DNA from: an uncultured Clostridia bacterium
Lineage (GTDB): Bacteria > Bacillota > Clostridia > TANB77 > CAG-508
NCBI GenBank assembly: GCA_934177795.1
Contig: CAKPPS010000007.1
Span: 1 to 50,509, forward strand
Direction: 5' to 3'
Length of the DNA stretch: 50,509 bases
Part shown: in pieces, positions 1 through 7,998 of the stretch
Layout of the letters: the number at the start of each line of letters is the position of its first letter
Position numbering within the stretch: position 1 is the first letter of the stretch
Position numbers and translations under genes: made by a program
Notes under the pieces: generated by a model
What the model was told of the DNA's origin: nothing
Seen by the model: only the letters and a program-made list of their open reading frames with translations
Database searches by the model: none

Positions 1-1284
1 TATTTTATTGTTTAATTTGTCTACATACATTTGATCAATATTGTTATTTATTAATTTTATCTCATTTTCTAGTTTTTTAAGTATCTTTCCATAATCATAT
101 TTTGTCATTCCTTTTTTTACTTCTAATTCTATTTTTTCACTATTTATTTTTTGAAAAAGATTTTTAATATAATTAATTATATTATCTTCTAAATTAGAAT
201 AGCTAAAACCATGTGATGTGCAAAGTTTTAATTTTGAATTTCTGCGATAATTATTACATACCATATAATAATTACTATTCTTTTTTCCTCTTACTCCTAT
301 TTTATGTTTGCATTCATAACAAAAAAGTAAACCATCTAATAAAAACATATTTTTCTTTTCGTTTCTATTGTAGTTTTGAACTATTACCATTTTTTGCACT
401 GTATCAAATACTTTCTTTTCTATTATTGGTTCATGTGTATTTTCTACAATTATCCATTTTTCTTCTGAATTTGGTCTAATTTTTCTATTTTTATAACTTA
501 CTCTACTTCTTTTATTTTGCACTGTTATGCCTATATAAACCTTATTTTTCAATATGTTTTTTACTGTTTTATTTTCCCAAAAAGTTTCCTTATTATACCT
601 TAGTTTATTTGCTGTTGGAATATTGCTACTATTTAAATAATCTCTTATAGTTCCAACTTGATTTCCATTAGATGCCATATTAAAAATAGTCCTTACAATT
701 TGAGCCTCTGGTTCATAAATTATTAATTTATTTTTATCATTCGAATCTTTTATGTATCCAAGTGGTGTCTTTCCTCCCACCCATTTTCCTTGTTTTTGCA
801 TAGTGTGAAGTGCTGTTCTAATTTTCTTTGATAAATCTTTAGAATACATATCATTTAATATTGATTTAAAAGGTGCAATATCATTGTTGCCATTTGATGT
901 TTCAAAAGTATCTATTCCATCTGTTACCGAAACATATCTCACATTATTTTCTGGAAACCATTTTTCTATATATTCGCCCGTTTCTATATAATCACGACCT
1001 AAACGAGATAAATCTTTTGTTACAACCATATTGATTTTTCCGTTTTCTATATCTCTTACCATTCTTTGAAAATCTGGTCTATTAAAGTTTGTTCCAGTAA
1101 ATCCTTGGTCTATATATGTATCTATTAATTGGTACTTCCATCCTAATTTTTGCACATATTCTGTTAGTAAGGTTCTTTGATTTTTTATACTTTCACTTTC
1201 ATCATAGCCTCTATCTACATCTTCTTTTGATAACCTTATATAAATTGCTACCTTGTATATTGTTTTTTCTATTTGTTCAAGCAT
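1..1284 (-). CDS. Large serine site-specific recombinase (resolvase/recombinase/zinc-ribbon), 3' end beyond window
   Basis: This is a serine recombinase that catalyses integration and excision of the element. 428 codons are open from the ATG at 1284 to the window edge with no stop, so the C-terminus is missing; the family is usually 500 residues or more. The N-terminus reads VAIYIRLSKED with the arginine and serine of the resolvase active-site region, followed by a YIDQGFTGTNFNRPDF stretch and KDLSRLGRDY, all typical of the catalytic domain. The middle matches a recombinase DNA-binding domain. A zinc ribbon with CYEC and a second Cys pair sits in the last third, followed by a lysine/asparagine-rich coiled coil at the edge. 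A strong AAGGGAGG ribosome binding site lies just upstream of the start. Family assignment is firm; target specificity is unknown. Confidence 0.93.
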   Translation of the reverse strand, partial: MLEQIEKTIYKVAIYIRLSKEDVDRGYDESESIKNQRTLLTEYVQKLGWKYQLIDTYIDQGFTGTNFNRPDFQRMVRDIENGKINMVVTKDLSRLGRDYIETGEYIEKWFPENNVRYVSVTDGIDTFETSNGNNDIAPFKSILNDMYSKDLSKKIRTALHTMQKQGKWVGGKTPLGYIKDSNDKNKLIIYEPEAQIVRTIFNMASNGNQVGTIRDYLNSSNIPTANKLRYNKETFWENKTVKNILKNKVYIGITVQNKRSRVSYKNRKIRPNSEEKWIIVENTHEPIIEKKVFDTVQKMVIVQNYNRNEKKNMFLLDGLLFCYECKHKIGVRGKKNSNYYMVCNNYRRNSKLKLCTSHGFSYSNLEDNIINYIKNLFQKINSEKIELEVKKGMTKYDYGKILKKLENEIKLINNNIDQMYVDKLNNKI

Positions 1285-1362
1285 TTTTCCTCCCTTCTAT
1301 GCTTGATAAAAACAATTTAAATTTAAATTTTATTATATCTTATTTTGAATAAAATTTTAATG

Positions 1363-1470
1363 CTAAAAAATATCTTTTTTTAAGATATTAATTATTAAGT
1401 GTTTTATTAATTCTTCTAACTCTTCACCTTTTTCGTCGAAGTATATATTGATTTTGAAAGTTTCACTCAT
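1363..1470 (-). CDS. Small 35-aa protein upstream of serine recombinase
   Basis: A short ORF starts MSETFKINIYFDEKGEELEE and ends in a lysine/isoleucine-rich tail, preceded by a GGGAG-type ribosome binding site (GGGAGAGTGAG). It reads in the same direction as the recombinase, about 80 bp upstream of it, and is probably cotranscribed. Small ORFs in this position are common in serine-recombinase transposons of Clostridia (TnpW-like proteins are one group), but I cannot show homology. The predicted beta-strand then helix arrangement is all that can be seen. It could be a regulator or directionality factor, or simply a conserved accessory peptide; no function is assigned. Confidence 0.5.
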   Translation of the reverse strand: MSETFKINIYFDEKGEELEELIKHLIINILKKDIF

Positions 1471-1572
1471 ATTAACTCACTCTCCCTATACTATATATAC
1501 ATCTAATTTCTTTAAAAAATTCTCTCTTATTTTAAAATTTATTTTAGAATTTTTTAAGATATCCACATCTTA

Positions 1573-1640
1573 GCATAAATAGTTCAAGGGGAGCTATGCG
1601 ATAGTTTTCACTATCACACACCTACCCAGTATAGTAAAAT
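1573..1640. repeat. GC-richer, inverted-repeat-rich non-coding patch upstream of the recombinase operon
   Basis: In the 340-bp gap between 1470 and 1811 one stretch is clearly richer in GC and structured. GCATA (1573-1577) pairs with TATGC (1595-1599), and GATAGT (1600-1605) pairs with ACTATC (1610-1615) across a TTTC loop, followed by a CACACACCTACCCAG run. No ORF covers it. It could be an operator, an untranslated leader hairpin of the recombinase operon, or a recombination site. The remainder of the gap is AT-rich with no recognisable signal apart from the hairpin at 1693-1742. Confidence 0.4.
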
Positions 1641-1692
1641 ATGTCATATGTTTTGTTCAAAAACATTGGTATTGCTGATTTTTCTAATCATA

Positions 1693-1742
1693 AAAAATGT
1701 CCAATTTAGAAATTTATCTTACTCAAAAATTTGGACATTTTT
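1693..1742. terminator. Possible hairpin terminator
   Basis: AAAAATGTCCAA (1693-1704) and TTGGACATTTTT (1731-1742) form a 12-bp perfect inverted repeat with a 26-nt AT-rich loop. The arms end in A/T runs on both strands, so it could terminate transcription in either direction, for example of the minus-strand genes at 1811-4349. The long loop makes this a weaker candidate than a classical terminator. Confidence 0.4.
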
Positions 1743-1810
1743 AGCTTATACGTAATTTTATAAATAGTAATGTGACTAAATGCAAAATAATAGTACACAA
1801 AACTACTTTT

Positions 1811-1888
1811 TTATTTAATAAATTCCCTTATCATATATTCATCAATAACTTTTTCTTCATCTTGTTTTGCAACTTCTCTTAATTTCAT
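1811..1888 (-). CDS. Very short ORF (25 aa), possible remnant of an acetyltransferase-type gene
   Basis: An ATG at 1888 follows a strong GGAGGGAAAGG ribosome binding site and opens a 25-codon ORF beginning MKLREVAKQDEEKVIDEY. That opening resembles the N-terminus of GNAT acetyltransferases, after which the frame closes, so it may be a decayed gene fragment. It may equally be a genuine micro-ORF of the element. It reads in the same direction as its neighbours. The resemblance is a weak visual match only. Confidence 0.3.
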   Translation of the reverse strand: MKLREVAKQDEEKVIDEYMIREFIK

Positions 1889-1934
1889 CCTTTCCCTCCT
1901 CTACAAATAAAACTTGTAATTTATATAAATCTAT

Positions 1935-2390
1935 TTAATTTTCTTGTTTATCAATCAAATCTATTTGATTTGATACTTTTTTTCTTATTTCATTTAATCC
2001 TATACAAATAATAATCATTCCTGTTCCTAACATAACAAAAAATTCACCTTTGTTATATCCTTTTTCTTCTATATATTTTTTTAAATCAGTTAAACTATCA
2101 TCATATATTTTTTTTACTGTTCCATCTTTATAATATAAAGTAAATTCCAAATTATTGAAGGCTAGAAAAAACTGAATTTTCCTTACATTATAAAAATCTT
2201 CCGAACTATCATAATACTCACTTTTTTCTATTATATTCTTTATACTTTGCCTATTTTTGTCATTTACATATAAAAAATCTTTCCCAAAACCTTTTAATAT
2301 AAAATATACATTAAAAATCAAGAAAAATATTCCTATTACAATTAAAATACTTAAAAACATCTCAATTTTTACTAATCTTTTTCTTTTCAT
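1935..2390 (-). CDS. Hypothetical protein with two membrane segments (151 aa)
   Basis: I do not recognise this protein. It begins with a lysine/arginine-rich cytoplasmic end (MKRKRL), then a hydrophobic segment at about residues 9-34. About 80 residues of charged, tyrosine-rich sequence follow, predicted extracytoplasmic, then a second hydrophobic segment at about 115-133 ending in a charged tail. The topology puts a small globular loop outside the cell. An AAAAGGA ribosome binding site supports the ATG start. It is the first of two adjacent membrane-anchored unknown genes carried by the integrated element, and is probably cargo. An immunity or surface role is possible but unsupported. Confidence 0.6.
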   Translation of the reverse strand: MKRKRLVKIEMFLSILIVIGIFFLIFNVYFILKGFGKDFLYVNDKNRQSIKNIIEKSEYYDSSEDFYNVRKIQFFLAFNNLEFTLYYKDGTVKKIYDDSLTDLKKYIEEKGYNKGEFFVMLGTGMIIICIGLNEIRKKVSNQIDLIDKQEN

Positions 2391-2522
2391 AATTATTTCC
2401 TTTTACATTTAACAAATTATTATTCTGAAAACTACAAATTACTATTTTATTTTTCCTTATATTATCATAAGAGCACATAATTATCAGCTAACTATTTGCC
2501 CAAAAACTTGTAAGTTGTCACA

Positions 2523-3302
2523 CTAATTTTCAATTACTTCTATTGATTTTATTTTTAATTCATCCAAAGGTATATTCGAATTTTCATATTGTACTTTTAC
2601 AATTTTTTCTCTTTGTAAATCTCCTATTATTTCAGTATTCTCTGTTATATATGCCTTTACTGCAAATGGAAAATTATAACCAGTATCACAATGAGTATCA
2701 TCTTCTAAACTATATTTTAAATAAACATATCCCGATTCTACATATTCATCACCAATAGTTACAATTGAAGAATATGTCCTTTTTCCAGTTAATGCATCTC
2801 TTTTCATTTCATTATAGTCATTTGATTTTAAAACAATAATCGAATTATCTTTAGTATCAAAGGCATTCTCTCCCATATCATAACCTTTTTTACTTAAATC
2901 TCCACTACAAATCAATATGTCTCCTTCTTGTATATAGCTTGTATCATATTCTTTCAATGTAACATAATCTAAACATTTCTGTTTTTTATTATTAATATTT
3001 GCTCTAGTATATTCTTTCATTTCAAAACCAAATTCTCCAAAATGTTGTCCATTAAATATATAAATATATCCATTATGATTTAGTTCCACTATTCCTTGAA
3101 TAACTGTATCTTTAATTACTTCTGTAGTTTCATCTTTTTTAGACATATCATATATAATGTTTCCTCCCTTATCATAAATAACAGAATACTTATTAGAATT
3201 TTCTGCTTTATCTGATTTTTTATCTTTACTAAAAAATACTACACCAAATAAAAATATTACTAATATAGTACAAATTACAAGAATAATAATTTTTTTCTTC
3301 AT
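2523..3302 (-). CDS. Hypothetical membrane-anchored extracytoplasmic protein (259 aa)
   Basis: No family is recognised. The N-terminus KKKIIILVICTILVIFLFGVV is a signal-anchor. A charged linker (about residues 27-45) and a predicted beta-rich extracytoplasmic domain of about 210 residues follow, rich in Tyr, Asp and Gly with few Cys. The cysteine in the hydrophobic segment is not in a clear lipobox. The ATG at 3302 is chosen over an upstream in-frame TTG at 3308 because AAGAAGG sits seven bases before it. It lies in the element between another membrane protein and the RhuM gene, all on the same strand, so cargo of the element is the best description. Confidence 0.6.
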   Translation of the reverse strand: MKKKIIILVICTILVIFLFGVVFFSKDKKSDKAENSNKYSVIYDKGGNIIYDMSKKDETTEVIKDTVIQGIVELNHNGYIYIFNGQHFGEFGFEMKEYTRANINNKKQKCLDYVTLKEYDTSYIQEGDILICSGDLSKKGYDMGENAFDTKDNSIIVLKSNDYNEMKRDALTGKRTYSSIVTIGDEYVESGYVYLKYSLEDDTHCDTGYNFPFAVKAYITENTEIIGDLQREKIVKVQYENSNIPLDELKIKSIEVIEN

Positions 3303-3344
3303 ATACAAACCTTCTTTCTAGAAATTACTAGTTATCTCGAAAAT

Positions 3345-4349
3345 TTATTTGTTATCATTACTTTCATTTAAATATTTTTTATAAAATTCATCCATTGAAG
3401 ATATATATTTTTGATCTTGTATTACTCTAAACTTTTCATATTCCCTTTCAGCCTTTTGTATTGCTTCTTTGTGAGATATGTTACCACTATTATTTAGTAC
3501 TTCTTTTCTTCTAAATTTTAATAAATCATCAGTTGCATTTATCCAATCCTTCATTGTCATTACATGTCTTTGTTTTGCTTCATCTTCTGCAAATACTAAA
3601 AACATATTAGTTAAATCTTTTAAATTGTTCATTTCTTCTTCATTTAGATAGTTCTTAGCTACTATAACATCATATTTATATATTAATCCATCTGGAGAAT
3701 TCTTCCAAGTTGTTAGTCCCATATGTTCTTTTTCTGAATTTGCTCTTTTAAAAATCAATTCTGCTGCAGTATGTCCACTAATTGCATAATGTAATTTATT
3801 TTGAACTATCTTAAAGAATGTATACGCTTCTTCTGACTTTGGATTATAATCAGTTGCTGTTGCAATAAATATATCTGTAATTTTTTGGTAAGCCATTCTT
3901 TCACTTACTCTAATTGTTTTTATACGTTCTAATAATTCGTCAAAATACCTGGCATCATATTTATTTCCGTTTATAAAACGTTCGTCATTTAAAGCAAAAC
4001 CTTTGGTCATATACTCTTTTAAAATTTTAGTTGCCCATATTCTAAATTCTGTTGCTTTTTTTGAGTTAATTCTATAACCTACAGCAATTATAGCATCTAA
4101 ACTATAAATTGTTGTATTATATTTTTTCCCATCATCTGCAGTTAACGAGCATTTCTCGGTAACTGAATTTTTATTTAACTCATTGTCTTCAAATATATGC
4201 TTTAAATGTAAACTAATGTTATCAGTGGAGCATTCAAAAACTTTTGACATTCCTTTTTGCGATAACCATAATGTTTCATCTTTATAAATTGCATCTACTT
4301 TAATCTCACCATCACTATTTTGGTATATTATTAAATTATTTTCCTCCAC
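3345..4349 (-). CDS. RhuM-family protein (virulence RhuM/Fic-like, 334 aa)
   Basis: The protein matches the RhuM family, named for a gene in Salmonella pathogenicity island 3. Diagnostic stretches are IIYQNSDGEIKVDAIYKDE and TLWLSQKGMSKVFECS at the N-terminus, SLDAIIAVGYRINSKKATEFRIWA in the middle, and a C-terminal helical region with FFKIVQNKLHYAISGHTAAEL. Members are about 320-350 residues and are often found on mobile elements beside restriction or toxin genes; their molecular activity is not established. The start is a GTG at 4349 with AAGGAG seven bases upstream. Here it is the first gene of the element next to its right border, preceded by a 10-bp hairpin that could be an operator. Confidence 0.9.
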   Translation of the reverse strand: MEENNLIIYQNSDGEIKVDAIYKDETLWLSQKGMSKVFECSTDNISLHLKHIFEDNELNKNSVTEKCSLTADDGKKYNTTIYSLDAIIAVGYRINSKKATEFRIWATKILKEYMTKGFALNDERFINGNKYDARYFDELLERIKTIRVSERMAYQKITDIFIATATDYNPKSEEAYTFFKIVQNKLHYAISGHTAAELIFKRANSEKEHMGLTTWKNSPDGLIYKYDVIVAKNYLNEEEMNNLKDLTNMFLVFAEDEAKQRHVMTMKDWINATDDLLKFRRKEVLNNSGNISHKEAIQKAEREYEKFRVIQDQKYISSMDEFYKKYLNESNDNK

Positions 4350-4395
4350 AAAACTTCTCCTTAATTTTTATATTTTTTCTTTCCTCGTTTTTAAC

Positions 4396-4420
4396 AGTTA
4401 GTAAGAAATCCTTACTAACT
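4396..4420. promoter_or_regulatory. Perfect inverted repeat upstream of the RhuM gene
   Basis: AGTTAGTAAG (4396-4405) and CTTACTAACT (4411-4420) are a perfect 10-bp inverted repeat with a 5-nt AAATC centre, about 50 bp upstream of the RhuM GTG start. The position fits a dyad operator or a leader hairpin. There is no T-run directly after either arm, so a terminator is less likely. The rest of the 4350-4598 gap is AT-rich and includes a 14-bp palindrome GAAATTTAAATTTC at 4565-4578. Confidence 0.4.
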
Positions 4421-4598
4421 ACATTTTCATGGTTGGTTTCCTTTTATTAATAAATCACTTGGCTCTCTTCCAAACAAAGATAATGATTAACTAATTCTAT
4501 TTTATATAAAACATTTGTTTTTGTCAATAGTAAAAAAATAAATTTCAATTTTTTTTCAAACTATGAAATTTAAATTTCTATATTAAATTCAAATTGTT

Positions 4599-5081
4599 TT
4601 ATCCCGCATACTGTCTACTTTGTAATCTACCTTCTGGTATATCATGTAAACAAATTGCAATCGCCAGGCTTAGCCCCAATTTAATTGATGCTTCAAATCC
4701 TGTTCCTATAGCCAAACCTTCTGGAAAATTATGAATTGCTAAACCTATAGATACAATAATCCCTGTTTTTAATAAACTATTTTCATTAAATTTTTTATCC
4801 TTAATTGTAAAATATTTTTCTACTACTTTATCACATATAATCATCATTATTATTCCTAAAATTGTTCCTATTAATACATTTGTTATATTACTAATTTTTA
4901 AAGCTTCTGGTACAAGGTCAAAGCTTATTATAGACATCATTAAACCTGATGCTAATGACAAGACAAAACTTAAAAATTTTTTTGATTTTCTTTTGCTGAT
5001 TACCCCGATAATACCACCTATAGTGGTTCCAAATGTTCCAAAAAATAATCCAATGCAGGTTGTTTTGAATATTTCTTCCAT
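4599..5081 (-). CDS. ZIP-family metal transporter, 3'-truncated at the element border
   Basis: ZIP transporters move zinc or other divalent metals into the cytoplasm through an eight-helix bundle and are usually about 240-270 residues. This ORF has only 160. Residues 1-150 fit the family: glycine-rich first helices, LSLASGLMMSI, and the helix IV motif HNFPEGLAIGTGF with its metal-binding His, Asn/Asp and Glu. It then reaches the helix V motif HDIPEG and abruptly switches to RLQSRQYAG and a stop. The missing helices VI-VIII and the foreign tail show that the gene was split by the integrated element on its left. The ATG has AAGGAG upstream. The protein is unlikely to be functional as encoded. 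Confidence 0.8.
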   Translation of the reverse strand: MEEIFKTTCIGLFFGTFGTTIGGIIGVISKRKSKKFLSFVLSLASGLMMSIISFDLVPEALKISNITNVLIGTILGIIMMIICDKVVEKYFTIKDKKFNENSLLKTGIIVSIGLAIHNFPEGLAIGTGFEASIKLGLSLAIAICLHDIPEGRLQSRQYAG

Positions 5082-5226
5082 ACTATTCTCCTTAATTTTT
5101 TTATTAAATTTTATTTCATTTCTTTAATATTATGTATAAAATATATTTTATTTTAACTTATTTACATAAATATTCATAATATATAATAATGCAATATAAT
5201 GATTTCAACTAACAAATATACAGGGT

Positions 5227-5256
5227 TTTAGGTCATTCCCTTATAGAAAACCTAAA
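5227..5256 (+). promoter_or_regulatory. Leader hairpin before the surface-protein gene
   Basis: TTTAGGT (5227-5233) and ACCTAAA (5250-5256) form a 7-bp stem in the presumed leader, ending about 24 bases before the ATG at 5281. Upstream, TTTACA at about 5161 with a TATAAT-like run near 5182-5190 could be the promoter. The hairpin's function is not known. Confidence 0.3.
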
Positions 5257-5280
5257 TATATTATATAAGGATTGAAATAT

Positions 5281-6654
5281 ATGAAAAAATTGTTTTATAC
5301 TTTTCTAATAGTATTTTTATTAGAATTGTTTAATATTCTTCCATCTTTTGCTGCTCAAACTCCTTATTATGATAGTAGCTATAATAATAATCAAGGAGCT
5401 ATTTTTGCTAATGGTACAGCCATTACTATTTCAGAAGAAAATGGTAGTACTTTAGTCAGTTGGGATGGTGGTAGTCAAATTGTTTCTAATTCAATAAGCA
5501 TATTTGGCGGTGGAATAGGAGACACTTATACAACTTCTCAAATTACTATGAACAGTGGTACGGTGCAAAATATTATTGGTGGTGGTATAGGATATACTCA
5601 AGATGCAATCTCAAAAGTTAAAAATACCAATATCATTATCAATAATGGAACTATTTTAAATCATATCGTTGGTGGTGGTTACTTTTATTCTGAAGTTGAC
5701 ACATCAAATATAGAAATAAATGGTGGTAGTATTTTTTCTGTCCAAGGAGCTGGATTTGCAACTGGAACAATTGATGGAAAAACTTATTCCGTAGGTAGTA
5801 AAGAGGATTCTAAAAATTCTCCTAATAAAACCCTTACTAGTAATGTAATAATAAACTCTGGTCGTATTTCTGATCTTCTTTATGGTGGTGGTCAAGGATA
5901 TTCTTTTACTGGAACTTCTAATTTAACTATAAATGGCGGAGATATGAGTACTGCTTATGTGACTGCTGGTGGATCTAATGGATATACTGAGAATGCTAAT
6001 GTATTAATTACTGATGGCACTATAAATATTTATCAAACTGTTAATAGAGGAACTTTAAATAATGCAACTATTAAAGTTGTTGGTGGAAATTTTAATAATT
6101 TTTATATTGGAGGCGAAAAAGACGCTTCAGATGTAACTGGAAGTTTAAATACTGTTTCTGCTAATTTAATTAATGGAAATATTAAAAATCTAGATTCTGG
6201 TACTAGTAATCAATTGCCAATAGAAATTGACAATGATAATTATACAGTTATTTCTACACCAGATTTGAAAACTGAAAATGATAATATCGGAGATTTAAAA
6301 AAACAAATATCTTATAAGTTTGATATTTCTCCTCACAATTTATTTTTATTTCTTAATGAAAATAAGAAATTAAATGTGTCAGCAGAAACTTTTCCTACAG
6401 GATATGAAAATACAATAACTTCATCATTAACTTTTTCTAGTAAAAATCCTGAAATTGCTTCTGTAGATAGTTTAGGAAATATAACCGCTATATCTGCTGG
6501 TACTACTGAAATTACAGCTACTCTTGGTAGTCAATCCATTTCCTCAGTAGTAACTGTTAATGACATTAATAATTTTACTACTATTACCATTATCTTAGTT
6601 ATGATTATATTTATAATAATCTCTTTATTATTACTTTTTCTTTTACCTATTTAG
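5281..6654 (+). CDS. Secreted surface protein with glycine-rich beta-solenoid repeats, Big_2 domain and C-terminal membrane anchor
   Basis: The 457-residue product has a signal peptide (KKLFYTFLIVFLLELF, likely cleaved after SFAA). Repeated units of about 20-40 residues follow, with patterns such as NIIGGGIGYT, HIVGGGYFYS and LLYGGGQGYS alternating with NxxINxGxI strands, as in right-handed beta-helix adhesins. At about residues 350-430 lies a bacterial Ig-like group 2 domain (FSSKNPEIASVDSLGNITAI, then SAGTTEITA). A final 20-residue hydrophobic segment would anchor it in the membrane; no LPXTG sortase motif is present. The ATG at 5281 is preferred over an in-frame TTG at 5272 because AAGG lies about ten bases upstream. 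Binding partner is unknown. Confidence 0.8.
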   Translation: MKKLFYTFLIVFLLELFNILPSFAAQTPYYDSSYNNNQGAIFANGTAITISEENGSTLVSWDGGSQIVSNSISIFGGGIGDTYTTSQITMNSGTVQNIIGGGIGYTQDAISKVKNTNIIINNGTILNHIVGGGYFYSEVDTSNIEINGGSIFSVQGAGFATGTIDGKTYSVGSKEDSKNSPNKTLTSNVIINSGRISDLLYGGGQGYSFTGTSNLTINGGDMSTAYVTAGGSNGYTENANVLITDGTINIYQTVNRGTLNNATIKVVGGNFNNFYIGGEKDASDVTGSLNTVSANLINGNIKNLDSGTSNQLPIEIDNDNYTVISTPDLKTENDNIGDLKKQISYKFDISPHNLFLFLNENKKLNVSAETFPTGYENTITSSLTFSSKNPEIASVDSLGNITAISAGTTEITATLGSQSISSVVTVNDINNFTTITIILVMIIFIIISLLLLFLLPI

Positions 6655-6664
6655 GTAGAACAAA

Positions 6665-6805
6665 AGCGGACATTAATAACTTTTGTACTTATTAAAACAT
6701 TTTGCAGTCCGCGTCTTTGTTCGTGTGCGAAATTTTCAAAGCAAATTTCTGTGCAATATATTTATATTATAGGAAGTTTAGAGAACTTTCGTATAATATA
6801 AATAT
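6665..6805. repeat. Cluster of inverted repeats in the spacer after the surface-protein gene
   Basis: The spacer 6655-6840 has no ORF but several hairpins. GCGGAC (about 6666) pairs with GTCCGC (about 6709). GAAATTT pairs with AAATTTC near 6729-6750. A long hairpin runs from 6758 to 6805, in which ATATTTATATTATA (6758-6771) pairs perfectly with TATAATATAAAT plus AT (6792-6805), extended inward by GGAAGTT with AACTTTC. The final terminator-like hairpin follows directly. The arrangement is more structured than expected for a plain 3' flank and could be a small RNA or a decayed miniature element. Confidence 0.4.
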
Positions 6806-6840
6806 AATCCTCTATTTTTTATATAATAGAGGATTTTTTC
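6806..6840. terminator. Rho-independent terminator between convergent genes
   Basis: AATCCTCTATT (6806-6816) pairs with AATAGAGGATT (6825-6835), and a T-run follows on the plus strand. It ends transcription coming from the surface-protein gene and its spacer, abutting the stop codon of prfA on the other strand. Confidence 0.75.
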
Positions 6841-7899
6841 TTATTCTTCACCTTTTAATTTTTCAGCTCTATCTGCTGCAATTAAATTATCTATCATTTC
6901 ATCTAAGTCACCATTCAAGAAATTTTCCATCTGATATATACTCATTCCTATTCTATGGTCTGTTATTCTTCCCTGAGGATAATTATATGTTCTTATCTTT
7001 TCACTTCTATCTCCTGAACCAACTTGAGATTTTCTTGCACTTGAGATTTCATTATCTTGTTTTTGCTTTTCTATTTCATATAGTTTAGTTCTAAGCATTT
7101 TCATTGCATTATCTCTATTTTGAAATTGTGATCTTTCTGTTTGACACTCTACTACAATACCACTTGGTTCATGAATTAATCTTACTGCTGAAGATGTTTT
7201 ATTTATATGTTGTCCTCCAGCTCCAGATGAACGAAATACTTCCATTTTTATATCAGCTGGATTAATGTCTATTTCTACATCTTCAACTACTGGTAAAACA
7301 GCTACAGTTGCAGTCGATGTATGAATTCTTCCACTACTTTCTGTATCTGGTACTCTTTGTACTCTATGAACACCACTTTCAAATTTCAATCTACTATAAA
7401 CACCTTTTCCAGTTATCATAAATGATATTTCTTTATACCCACCTAATCCTGTTTCATTTTCATTAAGGACTTCAAGCTTCCAACGTTTTCTTTCTGCATA
7501 CATTGTATACATTCTAAATAGTGTTCCTGCAAATAAAGCTGCTTCTTCTCCTCCAGCTCCTGCACGTATTTCGCAAATAATATTTTTATCATCATCTGGA
7601 TCTTTTGGAATTAATAAAAATTTCAATTCTTCTTCTATTACAGGTAATTTTTCTTTTGATGAATAATATTCTTCTTCTGCAAGTTCTTTCATTTCTGGAT
7701 CTTTTATTAATTCAGCTGCTTCTTCCATTGCTTTTTTTACTTCTTTATATTCTCTAAATTTTTGTACTATTTCTTCTATACTCGCATGTTCTTTCATTAA
7801 TTTTTGCCACTCTGTATGATTTGATATAACTTCTGGATCACTTATCATTTTAGTTAGTTCATCATATCTCTTTTCTACTGTTTCTAATTTTTCAAACAT
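6841..7899 (-). CDS. prfA: Peptide chain release factor 1
   Basis: RF1 recognises UAA and UAG stop codons in the ribosomal A site and triggers release of the finished protein. The 352-residue product has the family's full length. The GGQ catalytic motif is in RSSGAGGQHINKTSSAVRL. The stop-codon-reading PxT motif appears as PDT in RVPDTESSGRIHTS. The C-terminal helical region ends normally. The ATG at 7899 is chosen over one at 7905 because AAGGAG is only one base from the first but seven from the second. A consensus promoter lies at 7932-7960, so it has its own transcript. The usual partner methyltransferase gene prmC is not adjacent. Confidence 0.97.
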   Translation of the reverse strand: MFEKLETVEKRYDELTKMISDPEVISNHTEWQKLMKEHASIEEIVQKFREYKEVKKAMEEAAELIKDPEMKELAEEEYYSSKEKLPVIEEELKFLLIPKDPDDDKNIICEIRAGAGGEEAALFAGTLFRMYTMYAERKRWKLEVLNENETGLGGYKEISFMITGKGVYSRLKFESGVHRVQRVPDTESSGRIHTSTATVAVLPVVEDVEIDINPADIKMEVFRSSGAGGQHINKTSSAVRLIHEPSGIVVECQTERSQFQNRDNAMKMLRTKLYEIEKQKQDNEISSARKSQVGSGDRSEKIRTYNYPQGRITDHRIGMSIYQMENFLNGDLDEMIDNLIAADRAEKLKGEE

Positions 7900-7931
7900 A
7901 ACCATTCTCCTTTTTTATTATTGCTTTTAGT

Positions 7932-7960
7932 ATTATACTATATTTATAAGCTTTTTGCAA
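7932..7960 (-). promoter_or_regulatory. SigA-type promoter of prfA
   Basis: Read on the minus strand, TTGCAA (7955-7960) and a perfect TATAAT (7932-7937) are separated by 17 bp. The -10 element ends about 32 bases before the prfA ATG. Confidence 0.8.
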
Positions 7961-7998
7961 TGTTCTGTTAACTAAATATTTTACACTAACTATTTTAA

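Larger units (their letters stand above)
1..4626. mobile_element. Integrated element carried by a large serine recombinase; left end outside window
   Basis: The segment holds a large serine recombinase gene, tiny ORFs, two membrane-anchored unknown proteins and a RhuM-family gene, all on the minus strand. Its right border is inferred near 4616-4626 because the ZIP transporter gene to the right loses homology immediately after its conserved HDIPEG motif and ends in a foreign tail. The codons at that point include a GA dinucleotide (CCAGAAGG), the kind of core that large serine recombinases exchange. The other border and the missing 3' part of the ZIP gene should lie left of position 1. If the recombinase ends shortly beyond the edge, the element would be only about 5 kb. 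Border positions are inference; the gene content is seen directly. Confidence 0.5.

Noticed and set aside
1116..1352. Plus-strand ORF of 78 aa over the recombinase start
   Set aside because: It is antisense to the catalytic domain codons of the serine recombinase and has no ribosome binding site.
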